Below the pieces are notes generated by a model that ran no database searches, was not told where the DNA came from, and worked only from the letters and a program-made list of their open reading frames with translations. Made by a program: the position numbers and the translations under genes. Positions 10,236 through 22,610 of a stretch of 64,000 nucleotides of DNA are shown in pieces; the stretch's first letter is position 1, and each line of letters opens with the position of its first letter. Source of the stretch: Chlorophyllum brunneum (lineage: Eukaryota; Basidiomycota; Agaricomycetes; Agaricales; Agaricaceae); assembly GCA_963576785.1 (NCBI GenBank), contig OY756148.1, forward strand, positions 496,001 to 560,000, in the 5' to 3' direction.

Positions 10236-13200
10236 ATGGCTCAGGAACAGCTACACGATACTCCTCCCCGCCAACCGCCTCCTGTTGAAGTCAAAGCAAG
10301 CACTGTCCGGAAAGACATGATGAAAGATATTCCCGAAATCTCGGTTTATGATCCCGATAAAAAGGCTTTCCTCGATACCTTCCTTCCTCTGCCCGTCACC
10401 GTCTCTCAAAAGTTATTAAAGAGGTTTGCAGATGAAGGACTTTACAACGGAGCCAAGTGGAACGAACTTCCCTCACTGGAGTCGGAACCAAATTCCGCTG
10501 AATCTAGTGATCGGAAGGCCAAGAGTAAAGAGGCAGATATTTATTCCCCTCTCATATCAATAATCAACAAGATAGCTTCCTACACCGAGGAGATGGTACC
10601 ACCTGGCAAGGACCGTCTCTCCGGACGATGGGTCAGTTCATATGATCACCCTCTCAAAACACTGCACCACTTCCATGACGGTCGTGAATTGAAACCAGAT
10701 ATCACATTCACCTCCGATAAGGTGGTTGAGACAACATCCCGGGCTCTGTATGTTCCACCAGTCACACAACCAGAACTTCGTCGGTCGGGGCGTTCTCGTA
10801 CAACAAGCAATCATTCATCAGAAGTAAGACAGCTCTGCACGCTTTTCATCCCTGTTGCTGATGTACCTCCCAGGGCGGTGATATCGCTATGGAAGGAAGC
10901 TCTGACGAACAACTGTCGAGTCCTGTTTCTTCAGAAAGCTACCAGCCATCTGAACAAACTCCGGAAGTTGACAATAATGCATTACAAGTAAGACTGATCT
11001 ACTGAAGCATGAACTGCTTTGACTTGTCGGTCCTCGACTAGGTGTGGTGGACTCAGGCTTACACGGTCGTCGAGGTAAAACTCAAGGAGAGTAGAACACG
11101 ACTTCTCGGGCAGCTCGGTACATACGCTCAGCGCATCCTCGCAGAACAAATCGATAGGCTCTATGTCATTGCTCTCACTCTCTGCACCAATTTCCTCCAC
11201 GTATACCTCTTTGATCGCAGTGGCATTATTGGCACACAGGAGGCAATTGACATCCATAAGGTTCGGAGATCTTAAGTGAGGCTTACACGGACCAACTGAC
11301 CGATTGTATACTTTAGGATCCGGAACTTTTCATACGGGTCATTGCGAGTTTTTCTTACCTGCCCGCCGAACGTCTTGGGTGGGATCCAACCTGTCAGATT
11401 TGGGACAAGAAGACTGAGGCTGCGGTATATTCATACAAATTACCGCCGACTGCATCCCACGACCGCAGTACCTACGATATTCCTTGGGTGTTTGATAACA
11501 AGTATATTGCAATAGATCCCGTGGAGCTGGTCAGGTCACGTCGGATTTGGGGGAGAGGAACGAATGTCTTCCGTGTTGTTACATTGAAGGATTGGGTGCA
11601 GAAGAATACCCAGGTGATCCATTGTTCTTCTGCAAGCTGAAACGTGTAATTGAAAAGACTTTCAGGCCGAGGTCTACATCTTGAAGCAGCAGTGGCAGAG
11701 GTTGCCTGGGCTGGTGGGTTCCGATATAAGTTTGGAGAACAGCAACTCGACGGGACCAGCGCAGCCTGAGGGGCAAGACGAACTTGCCAAGAAACATGGA
11801 CTCGACTCTATGCCGTACGAAGCTTTCATATTTGATAAGGCCGAATTGTGCGCTCGGATGGAGACGGCTTATTTCGTGAAAATGGAAGGGCGGGTGGTGG
11901 ACACTTTCGGGGCGATCCGCAAGGACCGGACGAAATCTCTCCCTCCGCCCAACGCTGGGAAGCGTCCCGCAAACAAGGCAAGCGGCACAAGCACGAAGCG
12001 ATCCAAGGCCTCCGGCAGCTACACACGGGCTGCTCCGACTGCTAAGGAGCAGACTCATCTCCAGGTCTTACATGCATCATCTGGAACAGGGAAAAAAGAT
12101 CACCCTGGCTTGGTCTCCAGGACGCTATGTCGCATTGTCTCAAAACCTCCGGGCTGGTCCATCGACCACTTTGCAACCAGGTTGGAGTTGCTAGAATCCC
12201 TACGTGGAATTGTTTGCGGTAAGAGATTGTTTATTTTAGTTTTAGTTTATTTGTTCATTGTTTTGCCTTGGATAGAACTCGAGAAGTTGTATAAGAAAGG
12301 CATAGTCCACCGGGATGTGAGCCTGGGCAATATAATCATATCAGAGGATGGTGGCCATATCATCGATTTTGACCACAGCAAATTCACACCCAATCAAAAG
12401 CCCTTCTCGCCTATAAAAGATGCACCCTTGAATAAGCTCAACCAGACGCAACTTGGAATAATCATGGATAAGGATGCTGTGCAGTCTGCAATAAATATTG
12501 TCGGAGAAAGCGCTGTCGAATATGTCGCCGCAGTGGAGAAGATTTGGTATCCTGGCGGGAGCGAAGAGAAGTTGACCATCGACGACCTTGGTTGGCCAAA
12601 GGTGAGAAAGCAACCCGTTGTAATGCTGAGCCACTGTCGACCGTGTCGTATTAGGAGCCCTACCCTGTACCCGACTTTGAGGATCGGCCCCTGGGACCTG
12701 GATTCCTTACGGTATGTCCCCGGGTCTTTCTCTAATGCGCTCCATCTTCATTCAAGTTATGCAGGGCACCCTGGCATTTGCCAGTTGTCATATAGGGCCC
12801 GCTGCCCACAACGCGATCCACGATCTCGATTCGCTCTGGTGGACCGTGGCCTTCATTCCACTTCATTATATCAGCCCTGGGGTCGACCGAACACCGCTGC
12901 TCGATCAAATCATTAAAAAATACTATAGTGGCCCGGATGCCAAACGATCACTATACCAATATTACCGCAACGAGGGTCGTGTTAGGCTTGAGGAAATCTT
13001 TGCGAATTTTCCACCCTATTTCAGCGACCTTGTGCCATTCATGAGGCAGTGGTTCACATTCCTCAGAGTGGCATTTCGCCATGCTGGCTACGAGTACTAT
13101 TATCCTCATCGCATACTTCTCAAGATCTTAGACGAAGCCATCGAACGCGAGAAGCAAAAGGGCCCCGAGACAGACACGAGCTATCTCGAGGTGACTCAGA

Positions 13201-13487
13201 AGGAACACGAGCGAAGGGGTGATGAGAAACGGGACACACAGAAGGCAATTTCGGAGCAGTCAACAGTCCATTCTCTCAGGAAGGAAAGGAAGGCGAATGA
13301 GCCACATAGAGAAGCGCAGCTCAGGGATTTAGCCACACAAGATCCATCGACTCAAACGCTGAATCCTGAACCCGGGACTGCAGAGGTGATCACACTTGGA
13401 TCCCGTAGTCGTGAAGAGCTGTGGTCTCCGAATACGAGCCCATCCAAGGAACGTCCTCAAAAGCGGACTAAAAGCGATCCCCAATAG
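10236..13487 (+). CDS. FunK1-type fungal protein kinase, eight exons
   Basis: The gene encodes a predicted 958-residue kinase-like protein of the basidiomycete FunK1 family. Exons inferred from GT-AG borders that keep frame: 10236-10823, 10874-10987, 11042-11260, 11317-11613, 11666-12218, 12276-12601, 12655-12711 and 12765-13487; introns are 50-57 bp. Family landmarks: TVVEVKLKES (about 242-251), QLGTYAQRILAEQIDRLYV, LFDRSGIIG, LGWDPT (327-332), the RGRaT-like IWGRGTNVF, catalytic HRD at 602-604 (GIVHRDVSLGNI) and DFD at 621-623 in place of DFG. Exon 8 begins in the GTLAFAS segment followed by HDLDSLWWTVAF. The C-terminus is charged and ends with a basic, possibly nuclear-import stretch (KERPQKRTKSD). 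No internal stop is seen once introns are removed, so the gene looks intact. Ser/Thr kinase activity is expected from the family; its substrates are unknown. Confidence 0.88.
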
Positions 13488-14614
13488 GCGAAAGGAAGTG
13501 TGTCGTTTAGTGGATCTATCCGGGATTTCCAGCAGTGCCTACTGTGATATTGTCGACTGTCTTCATTTATTCAATACAAGGATACAAGCCTACAAAGCAG
13601 TCTGACTATATCTCTCTCTATTTCGCTTCTAGCCCCTATGCCGAGTATTCCTCTCTTCGATGTAGCACTGGTCGTATCGACATGATTAGTCGTGTGTAGA
13701 TCCACTTGTAACTACGTGTATAAATGTATCGTCTCGTATATTATATGAACCCGCTATCTTTGGGAATGAAGACGAAAACTCACCCCATCCTAAGACTGCG
13801 ACCAACTGATCGAGGTGGGAAAATTCTCGAGGCTCTAGTCAATGGTTCAACGTTCAACCCTGGACTAGGAGGATATCGTGATCCACCCCAACGGTGAGAG
13901 GCGAAGCCAGCAATGAAAATATGTGTTCAGCAACAACTATTCGTGTCCGAAACACGTATGTGGGTATGCCTAATCCCTTGCATCACGTTCAACAGCAGAA
14001 GTTTCCAGGGACAAAGCCGTTCAGTGCCACATAGAGAGGGAAAAGCAACAGCTGTAGGATTGTACCGAGCGTACTTCGCTTGCGTGTCGGGGGACTCAGG
14101 CCCGTTCCAGCTTCTACCTTGAAGAATTTGGACCTGGTAGACGTAGCAGCGAAGGAGGAACTCTTGTACATGAAAGGCTCATGGGCACGGAAAGGGAGCG
14201 AGTATAGAACTAGGTATCCACGATTCGGGCCACGAGGTGGTAGACATTGGCTCAGTGCTCAATGGAGGTGGAGAGCATGTGAAGGATATAATCGTGCCAT
14301 TCGGATATGCGAACGGACCTGACTATAACGAGAACAGGCCCTTCATAGATCAACGAGGGAACGTTTCTGCGACCTGTTACTGAGTGCTCATAGATGGGAA
14401 TGTGGAGGAGAGACGTCAGGTTTCAGGGTGTCGGGTAACCCTTTAGAGGTAAAGCTGTGGTCGACGGCGTTGCCCTGAGATATCATGGTCTCAACCACGG
14501 TTATAAATCGCTAATTGACAAGGGACCGAAGACATGTTACTGCTATGGCAAAAGAACACGAAATGGAATAAAAGGATCCGAAACCATGTAAAGAAAATTT
14601 CACACCTCTTCTGG
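13488..14614. other. Intergenic region between FunK1 and P450-like gene
   Basis: No convincing gene. It begins with the FunK1 3' region and holds the right copy of the 15-bp repeat (13593-13607). The frames at 13913-14322 are short and show no recognisable domain. Confidence 0.5.
13593..13607 (+). repeat. 15-bp direct repeat flanking FunK1, right copy
   Basis: CAAAGCAGTCTGACT, identical to 9416-9430 and in the same orientation. Confidence 0.4.
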
Positions 14615-15725
14615 TCATTTCACTACCCTCCAGCCATCCCACCCCAACCTTCCGCCTATCGTGCTACCAGGGATCACCTTCCACCCGCCATCTCGACATT
14701 CGCTTATGACGGTTGCGCAGATGACGGCCGCTGCCATTGGTGCCCAAGATGCTGCAACACAACGCAACGGGCCATGCCGAAACACGAGCTTGAGGGCCTC
14801 CCTTCCCTGTATATTTGATGCTTGATGACGTCCAGGTTCGAAAACATGGGCATTTTCTGACCAAATTGCCCAATCTCGAAGGACTGCCTCTATGTCAGCG
14901 ACCTCCTTGACTGGGATGTCCACCTGAGCTCGCGAGGGACGAACCCAATCCTGAATACGAGAAAAGATCGTCGCCGAATATCTGGAAGGCATGGTGTCGG
15001 CGGTGGAGCAGCGAAGGCGGGAGATGCGCTTCACCGGCGGATGGAGTTTCATTGCCTCCTCGATAAAGGTCCTCACACTGAATCCTTGCCTGCCAGCCGT
15101 GCTGAATTGCTGGGTGATCGAGGCCTCAGCCCGAAGGAACTCGTCAAAGAGGGTTTCGTATCCCTCGGCCCCCTGGATGTGGGCGATGGTCGTTGCACAT
15201 ACTCGCCACATGGTTTCCCAGGCAGGTACGATAAAATCAATAGGGTTTTCCATGGCGCTTTCGATGGGGATTAGATGGCGCAAATGCTCCTGGAGGCGTT
15301 CGGAGAAATGTGGAGGGGGAATTTCTGACTTAGAGAGTGTCCAGAGTTCGTTCATAGACGTGGACACCAAAGCGAGAGACGTGGCATCCAGCTCGTCAAC
15401 GTCTCTCCCAATGTTGAGAAAACCAGCTAGGATTGTCCTCAGGACCACGATCTGTACGAAATGGTCGAAAGGAATGCCCCGGTCAGTTTTGAACGGCATC
15501 TCGTCCGGTGTGAGTCGGACCGCCAGGCTACAAACCTGATGGAATCTTCTCCATCCGCACGTCTGGGCTTCCTTGAGGAGTTTCTGTGAATGCTGGACGA
15601 ACTGCATGGACTCGTGGGTCTGGATCAACGAAAGTGTTGGCCAAACCAAGGGCCCGTGCCAGATGCCCATCGGCCCTGGCTCGTTCCTCGAGCAGTTGCG
15701 CATGGGGGGGTATTTCGAGGCGCAA
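14615..15725 (-). pseudogene. Divergent cytochrome P450-like protein, 5' end damaged or unresolved
   Basis: The long antisense frame ending at 14615 resembles the C-terminal two thirds of a P450. It has the K-helix region FIEEAMKLHPPVKRISR, a PERF-like HVFEPGRH and a heme-loop-like HGPLRCVAASWAPMAAAVI that supplies the axial Cys, and it ends GRLGWDGWRVVK. The K-helix E-x-x-R is E-x-x-K here, and the heme loop lacks the FxxGxR context, so it is either a degenerate P450 or a P450-derived family. Upstream homologous text (RALGLANTFVDPDPRVHAV, from 15725) lies in another frame. The two frames meet near 15590 with no good intron, which suggests a one-base frameshift. Further N-terminal exons may lie at 15730-16031. 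A P450 would act as an ER monooxygenase, but function here is doubtful. Confidence 0.5.
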
Positions 15726-16341
15726 GGAGTGCGTGAACGGAGCTCAGAGTAGCAGATGACGTGTGAGGTACGCGACGCTTGTTAGGCAAGGGATATAAGA
15801 GTCGCTGAATCACAGCGAGTGTCAATATACTAGAATCAAGCAAAGCTCTCGAATACAAGGCATTTTGCTCTGAACTCGAAGGCTTGCCGCTCGAATCCCC
15901 GACTTCCATCGCCCTCTTATATTCGTATGGGGACACATATCACGGTATAGGTCATCGGACGTCACTGCCGCAAGGGAAGCTCGTTTGTCGCCTGGTTCCC
16001 ATCCGGAAAGAAGCTTTTTGGACGTGGTCAAAGGTAGGCTGTATCAGTTAGGGGCGATTCCGCAGGTTTATGTGGATTCGACGTGGTTCAATGATAGGTC
16101 GTGGCCCCATTGCAAGGAGTGTGTAGGTTTCCTCAGCTGGGATCCACTCCCGTGGAGTTCAACATGACAATCGTAAATCTACAATAATTATGGACTGTTC
16201 TTGTAGCTGAACATGACGCACCAGATCATATGGTTCTCTTGGAATGCTTTGGGAGTTAGCCACGGTGCAATGAGGGGTGCTCTAGGAACAGACGAATACT
16301 TGGTTGTAGAAAGCAGAGGTAAAATAGCGACCTGTAATATG
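15726..16341. other. Region upstream of the P450-like gene, possible N-terminal exons
   Basis: Antisense frames at 15822-16031 (MTTSKKLLSGWEPGDKRASL) and 15625-15936 overlap and could contain N-terminal exons of the P450-like gene. I could not join them with confident splice sites, so no exon is called. Confidence 0.3.
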
Positions 16342-16656
16342 CTAGTGGGTCTCCAGAGACGTGAAGAGCCCATACCCAGAACACAACAATCCGGCTAACC
16401 TCGTATCCTGAGCCAAGGTGCTACCTACATCCGGTCTGATCCAACACCGATATTCGTGAATTGTAGGGGAACTCACGATGAATGGGCTATTATGAGCTAG
16501 GAAGAGTCGTGACAGTCGACGGGATCCGAGGCCAATCGAAGAAGTTCGTCGTTTCCTCGCCTCATTCGTAATTTTCTCCGCCAATACCCCAATTCCGGCA
16601 TACTCTCCCCGAAAGAGATTACAATCATTCTTACTAAACTTGGGGACATCCTCCAC
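16342..16656 (-). CDS. Hypothetical 104-residue frame
   Basis: An open antisense frame beginning MEDVPKFSKNDCNLFRGEYA with host-like composition at the edge of the gene island. No family is recognised. It could be an exon of the neighbouring antisense P450-like gene, a separate small gene, or chance. AT-rich repeat DNA begins just beyond it. Confidence 0.25.
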   Translation of the reverse strand: MEDVPKFSKNDCNLFRGEYAGIGVLAEKITNEARKRRTSSIGLGSRRLSRLFLAHNSPFIVSSPTIHEYRCWIRPDVGSTLAQDTRLAGLLCSGYGLFTSLETH

Positions 16657-16659
16657 ATT

Positions 16660-19258
16660 AACATAGGGCTCACAAATTTGCTAAAGAGGAATAGAAAGAT
16701 TGCAGGTTTTCATCTTATTGAAACACATATCAAGTATGCATTGTTTTCTTTCCCTATGATAACTCTAAAAGAACACTAGCCATTTCTGTAAAAGTAATGT
16801 GCTCCATAACTGAAAGTACAAGGAAAAGAGATGTAAGAAAGAACTTACATCAGAGCAGACCCAAACCTCTGATGAGTAGAAGGATAGAGTGGACAAAGAG
16901 ATTGTGCTCATCACTGAAGACGAAGTGCTTCAGGCTCTGGAGGGCAGGTGAAGGCCATTAGATTACACTGCAAAAAGTTGGCCTCAACTAAGGGGCCCTT
17001 TGTGGACTAATGCTCTTACCACCCAAAGATAGCAAACTTAAGTGGGTATACTCAGATTCTCTCCAAAACCTACTGACAGAGGATTTAGACCTCTTAGGCT
17101 AGGCTACACATTCTCTACATAGTTTGCCATGGCTAACTAGTAACTCTGAGATCCCACCCCTGGCTGGCTTCCTGTATCCCAGCACCTACTTGCAATATAC
17201 CTGACTCCCAAAGAGATGAATTGTCTTAGGGTGCAGATCTGTATGTTGATGGTGACTAGGGTCTCTGTCTTGCAAGGGCTGCTACCAGGGAGGTAATTGT
17301 GCATTGCTTACAAAGCAAATCTGTAGAATGTCTTATGGCACCCATGCCAAATCATTCCCTGGAGTTTGAGTGATTTCTACTAACATCCAGCATATTACTG
17401 GGCCTCACTAGGGAATAATTTCAACCTAGGAGTAGAACTGGATGCAACTAGAGAGGGGTGGCCTGTCCTTGCAGTTGCCTTGTTTTTTCTCAAAACTCTC
17501 TTGTAGCAACTCTTATTCTTTTGGACTCTCTCAGGCTCAACTGGGCAGTTTTTCTCAATGTACCCCCAGTTGGGGAACAGGGTAGAATGAAGCCTCTCCT
17601 ATAGTTCCTATGTTAAAGTAAAAATCTAGTTAGACTAGACTTGTACTGTAGCTCAGTCAAATAGACTAATATTAGTCCTACTATTGGGAAACTACAACAC
17701 TGTTTGGAGTGTACAGGGCTCTTCCACCACTAGAGTAGAGCCCTCAAGAGTGAATGGACAGAAGATGACAAACATACCTGGTTTTTGAGCTCCTTTGCCA
17801 AGGGAGCACTCTCTACTATCCTGTATAACCCAGTATCAACTCTTGTCTAGAGAAAGTAACAAGTATACCCTGTCATTAAGGCCTTTTGCCAAGGGGTCAC
17901 TCCTCCCACTCAAACTAATTTTTGTCTACCATATGATAGATTCTGACCTCTGTTCACATATCCAAAATCAAGCAAGTATGTAGCAGCTAGCATACCAACC
18001 TTCAAACTCCTTTGCCAAGGGGGTACTACACATCATCCTGTATATAAGACAATACCAGACTGTATAACATCCAGCAAGAACAGGCCAGAAACATCCAACT
18101 AGAAAACTATCCTAATTAGAAAGATAGTAGTAAGAGGTCAAAAAGGGATGTAATGCTATTGCTCTATTCTGCTTTGGAGCTTTCCAACCTATCTGAAGCA
18201 GACTCTTATCTACTTGTAATTATATGGTAACTATTTACTTCAGCCTTCCATGATCAAGTGCTTACCTGACTATGCCTTCACTAGATGCATCATATTATCA
18301 TCAATCTACCATTACACATTGGCAAGCTCAATTGGACTCAACTATTCTTATACTTGGAACAAATATTGTGGTCATCCCAATATCTGCTGACATAGTGCAA
18401 CTGATTCTCCAAGACACCAATTATAGCTGTGGTACTCAAAGTTAACAATATATGTATGAAAGGAGGATACATGGATCAAGGAAAAGAATACAATACAATG
18501 TGGAAATAACACCTTTTAAAAATATATGTGCTTATATATATTTGTATTTATATATATTGTTAGTATATGATATAGCCACTCAGGGACTAAGGGAAATAGT
18601 TAATCAATGAAGACTCTCTAAGAGAAAAGTTCTTTAGAATAGTATTCATATTATTATAAGTAGAGCATAGTCTTTATCCCAGGCTTAACTTATCTTCTGA
18701 CAACTAATATCAAGTTCTATAAATCCAGAAAGGCATATTCTTGGTTGGATCAGGAAAGATCTCACTCTTTATATCATTGTAAGTAGGCCTTCTGGGCCTT
18801 ACTTTGTTACATGTTGGATAACAAAGTTCATACATTGTAAATTTTCCTACTACTTACTGTGCAGAATATAGATCACTGATCAGGGGAATTCAAGAATACA
18901 ACCAGTCTTTACAGTCTTGGGGAGGTCCCCAAAGTCAGAAATAACAAAAGATAGTTCCTCAAAAAAGGATCTATGATGTTTACTCCAGTAGTAACAAATA
19001 GCAGAAATACAGATAGAAATAGAACATTGAGTAGGCTTGTGGTCACAAGTTAGGTTAGTACTGTTCTTTTAAACTGGATTCTGTTTAATGCAACTCTTGG
19101 ACAGTACCAGATAATAGGAGAGAGGCAGGTGGCTTTACCAAATAAACAAAAGAGTTATGTTTGTGAATACACAAAACTCACAATAAGACAAGGCTAGTCT
19201 CCCTCTACATGTGTGATAGGCTATTACCAAGCTAATTGATACTAAGTCAAAGTATAAT
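16660..19258. other. AT-rich degenerate repeat DNA without intact genes
   Basis: Composition shifts sharply to AT-rich and no frame longer than about 60 codons is credible. Pieces look like decayed coding sequence full of TGA and TAG (for example around 17210-17400), but I cannot assign a family. TATATATTTGTATTTATATA-like low complexity occurs at 18530-18560. Confidence 0.5.
17791..18058 (+). repeat. Three diverged direct repeats with TTTGCCAAGGG core
   Basis: Three units sharing CTCCTTTGCCAAGGG-like text begin at 17791, 17882 (a shorter match, GCCTTTTGCCAAGGGG) and 18007. Units 1 and 3 also share a following ATCCTGTATA. Spacing is about 91 and 125 bp. They may be remnants of a tandemly repeated promoter or LTR segment. 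Confidence 0.5.
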
Positions 19259-20400
19259 TGTTATGTCCAAACCTTGAACCTATATTAGAGGTTACAATAA
19301 ATTCCCAGAAGCCATACTGCTTGTACTGCCACCACAATCCAATGACACCATTATTGACTCTCTACTCCAACTTGCTTGGAAATATGTACCATACTTACAT
19401 GTATGTGATACTGATGGACTCTACTTATGCACCATTAAGAACAACCTTTATGACACATGGAATAATGGTTGGAAAGCATGATCCACCACTGAGGAAACAA
19501 TACAGTATATCCACCCTTACATGTATACTCATGGTCTAGCACTTGAAGTACTCATTTACTAACAAGTTGCCAACAGAATCTATTGTATAGAGATGTGACC
19601 AAAGGGCCTATCACCAGATGATAAACCTGCTATACCCAGCAGTAATAACAATGACTCTCCCCACCTGTTATTGCAATCTACTTGAGTCTTCATCAAGTCA
19701 CCCAAGTCTTATCTCTCTGAAGAACCAACCATGTCAATGTCATCTTTATTATCTGATCCTGATCAACCTATGGATGCAGTTCTTCCATCACTACCATTGT
19801 TGCTATCATTACCATCTATCACCTCATTCTGTATGTCTTGTTACTACAGCTGTTCTGATAAATCTCTATCATCATTATCTGAGATCTCCAAGAATAAGTA
19901 AGCACTCATCCATTTCACTATCATCAGTTTTACCTTGTCCTATATTTAGTTGTTTCATCCTTATTGTTTTATGTTTATTTTTAGTAATGTTTTGCCTTGT
20001 GTTTCATATCTATCAGTTTTACATTGTGAAACTTGTTTCAGTCTTGTTATCTATACTTTGTACTATTTATGGAAAAGAAGTAGTTAGTATGAATAGCCAA
20101 TTGTATTAGGAAGTCAAAACTTCAGCTTTGATCTTCTATAGGGATAGCCTTCTTGATTGCCCAAGAAGAGTTTCTGTTGACAGTTGCTGTCAATCAATAG
20201 AAGATTGCTTAACTGTTTATTCTCTACTTGCCCTCATTACTCAAGAGTTGCAAGATAAACAGGATTCCCATTTCTTGGTTGAGTAACAATAGTTTGATAC
20301 TATTTGCTTATCTAGTTACTTGGTTGAGATAGGTATTAAGGTCATACCCTAGAGGTTGCATCCTCTTTAATTACTCTTAGTAGCCAAATCCATAATAACA
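19259..20400 (+). repeat. LTR-like ORF repeat, copy A (1142 bp)
   Basis: It begins TGTTATGTCC and ends CATAATAACA, giving LTR-style TGTTATG...TAACA termini. It aligns along its length with copy D at 40321-41458. The reading frame present in D (YVCDTDGLYLCTI-type text) is recognisable from 19263 but interrupted by several TGA or TAA codons, three of them at positions where D has CGA, CAA or CAA. No clear target duplication is seen. Confidence 0.7.
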
Positions 20401-20642
20401 ATAGAACTCTGGGATTGGTTGTATCTATGTGTCATTTCCTAGAGCCACTTTTTGTCTTTTCTAATAGTCCTTCAGATTGTTGATTTGCTCATACTTGATT
20501 AGCACATGTGCAAGAAGATGTTCACTTGCATTAATGCCATGCTCTGTAATAGTATGGTGTTTTTGAAGTTGTTGGAGGAATCAATAAACCAAATATGGTT
20601 AGGATAGGGAATATCTTACTTGGGCACTTGAACATAGATAAC

Positions 20643-21426
20643 TGTTATGTTTGAATCTTGAACCTATATCAGGAACTCTGATAAGTTCTCTGAAGCTATA
20701 CCACTTGTACTATCACTATGATCCAGTGATGTCATCATCAACTCTTTACTCTACCTCACTTGGAAATATTCACCATACTTGTATGTATGTGATACTGATG
20801 AGCTCTATCTATACACTATCAAGAACAACCTTTATGGCATCTGAAACAACAGTTAAAAAGCTCAACCTACCATCAAGAAAATAATGCAATATATCTACCC
20901 CTACATGTATACCTACAGTCTTGTACTCAAAGTACTTATTAATTAGCAAAATCACTAACAGAATCTATTGTATAGAAATGTAAGCAAAAGATCTATCATC
21001 TGATGATGAACCTACTGTACCCAGCAGTGATAGCAATGACTTTTCCCATCCATTACTATGATCTACTCAAGCTTTCATCAAGTTACCAGAGTCTTACTTT
21101 TCTGAAGAGCCAATAGCATTAATGTCATTTCTGTCTTCCTATTCTGATCACCTGATAGATACAGTACTTTTATTTTCACCATTATCACTATTATCACCAT
21201 CTACTACCTTGTTTTGTGACTGCAGCTACTCAGACAAATTTGTATCTTTGTCATCTGAGATCTCTGAGGATGAGTAAGCACTTATTTATTTCACCTCTAT
21301 CAGTTTTACTCTATCCTATTCTTAGTTGTTTCATATTTATCAGTTTTATGTTTATCTTTAGTAATATTTTGTCTTGCATTTCATATCTGTCAGTTTACAT
21401 TGTTCTTAGTAGCTGAATCCACAACA
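20643..21426 (+). repeat. LTR-like ORF repeat, copy B (internal deletion)
   Basis: It begins TGTTATGTTTGAATC and ends AATCCACAACA. It follows copy D up to the sequence after the frame, then jumps to the last ~35 bp, losing roughly 350 bp. It is followed tail to tail by copy C in the opposite orientation. Confidence 0.65.
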
Positions 21427-22197
21427 ATACCTATCTCAGCCAAGTAATCAGATAAGCAAGTATTATCAAACTAGATATTACTCAACCAAGAAATAGGAAT
21501 CCTATTTATTTCCTATCTCTTGAGTAATGAGGGCAAGTAGAGAATAAGTAGTTAAGCAATCTTCTATTGATTGACAGTAACTGTCAACAGAAACTCTTCT
21601 TGGGCAATTAAGAAGGCTATCTCTGTAGAAGATCAAAGCTTAAACTGTGACTTTCTAATACAGTCAGCTATTTGTACTAATTACTTCTTTTTTTAAATAA
21701 TACAAAGTATAGATAATGAGACTGAAACAAGTTTCACAATATGAAACTGATAGATATAAAATGCAAGACAAAATATTACTAAAAATAAACATGAAACTGA
21801 TAAATATAAAACAACTAAGAATAGAATGAGTAAAACTAATAGAGATGAAATAGATAAGTACTTACTCATTCTCAGAGATCTCAAATGACAGAGGTACAGA
21901 TTTGTTTAAGTAGCTATAGTCACAAGACATGCAGAACAAGTTAGTAGATGGTGACAATGGTGACAATGGTTGAGATGGAAGTATTATGTCTATCAGATAA
22001 TCAGAATAGGAAGACAGAGATAATGTCAATACTATTGGCTCTTCAGAGAAGTAAGACTCTGGTGACTTGATAAAAGCTTAAGTAGATCATAGTAATGGAT
22101 GGGGAAAGTCATTGCTATCTCTGCTGGGTACAGCAGGTTTATCATCAGGTGATAGGTCCTTTGGTTGCATTTCCATACAATAGATTCTGTGGAGGTA
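21427..22197 (-). repeat. LTR-like ORF repeat, copy C, left (3') part
   Basis: The antisense match to copy D (for example the reverse complement of TGTCAATCAATAGAAGATTG) runs to 22197. There gypsy-2 is inserted; the remainder resumes at 39444 after the 3' LTR. The bases ATTC before the 5' LTR are repeated after the 3' LTR. Confidence 0.7.
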
Positions 22198-22589
22198 GCT
22201 GGCAGGCTATGTATGTAATGGCATGAGTGAGTACATAGACTTGGTATTGGATGTGATGTGGTGCTTGGACATGATGTTCTTCTTGTATTTTTCCCTTTTA
22301 ATTATATGTTGTCATTTTTCAGTGCACTGTATCTAACAAGCTTGGACACACAATACATGGTGGCTTGTGCCACTTGTAGTATACTAGGCACTTTTTTTCT
22401 TGTTCTTCCAACCCTTAGGCTCATGTAGTATATAACTGGCCTGTAATCTCTCTGTGAAATATTGAATTACACTCTCATTAAATCTCACTTGAACATTCCA
22501 CATCATCTAAACAAAAACTAAATAATCTAACCTTGAACCCCCTTGACCCTCAACTGCTTTCCCCACTGAACTTGACTACCCTTCCTATA
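22198..22589 (+). repeat. 5' LTR of gypsy-2
   Basis: It starts TGTGGAGGTAGCTGGCAGG and ends CTACCCTTCCTATA, where the 3' copy ends CCCACA, so two terminal C-to-T changes are seen. A TATA-like GTATATAAC lies near 22427. Confidence 0.85.
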
Positions 22590-22592
22590 AAT

Positions 22593-22610
22593 TGGAGCCC
22601 ACTGTGAGGG
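22593..22610 (+). promoter_or_regulatory. Probable primer-binding site of gypsy-2
   Basis: TGGAGCCCACTGTGAGGG begins three bases after the 5' LTR; TGG would pair with a tRNA CCA end. I cannot name the tRNA. Confidence 0.45.
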
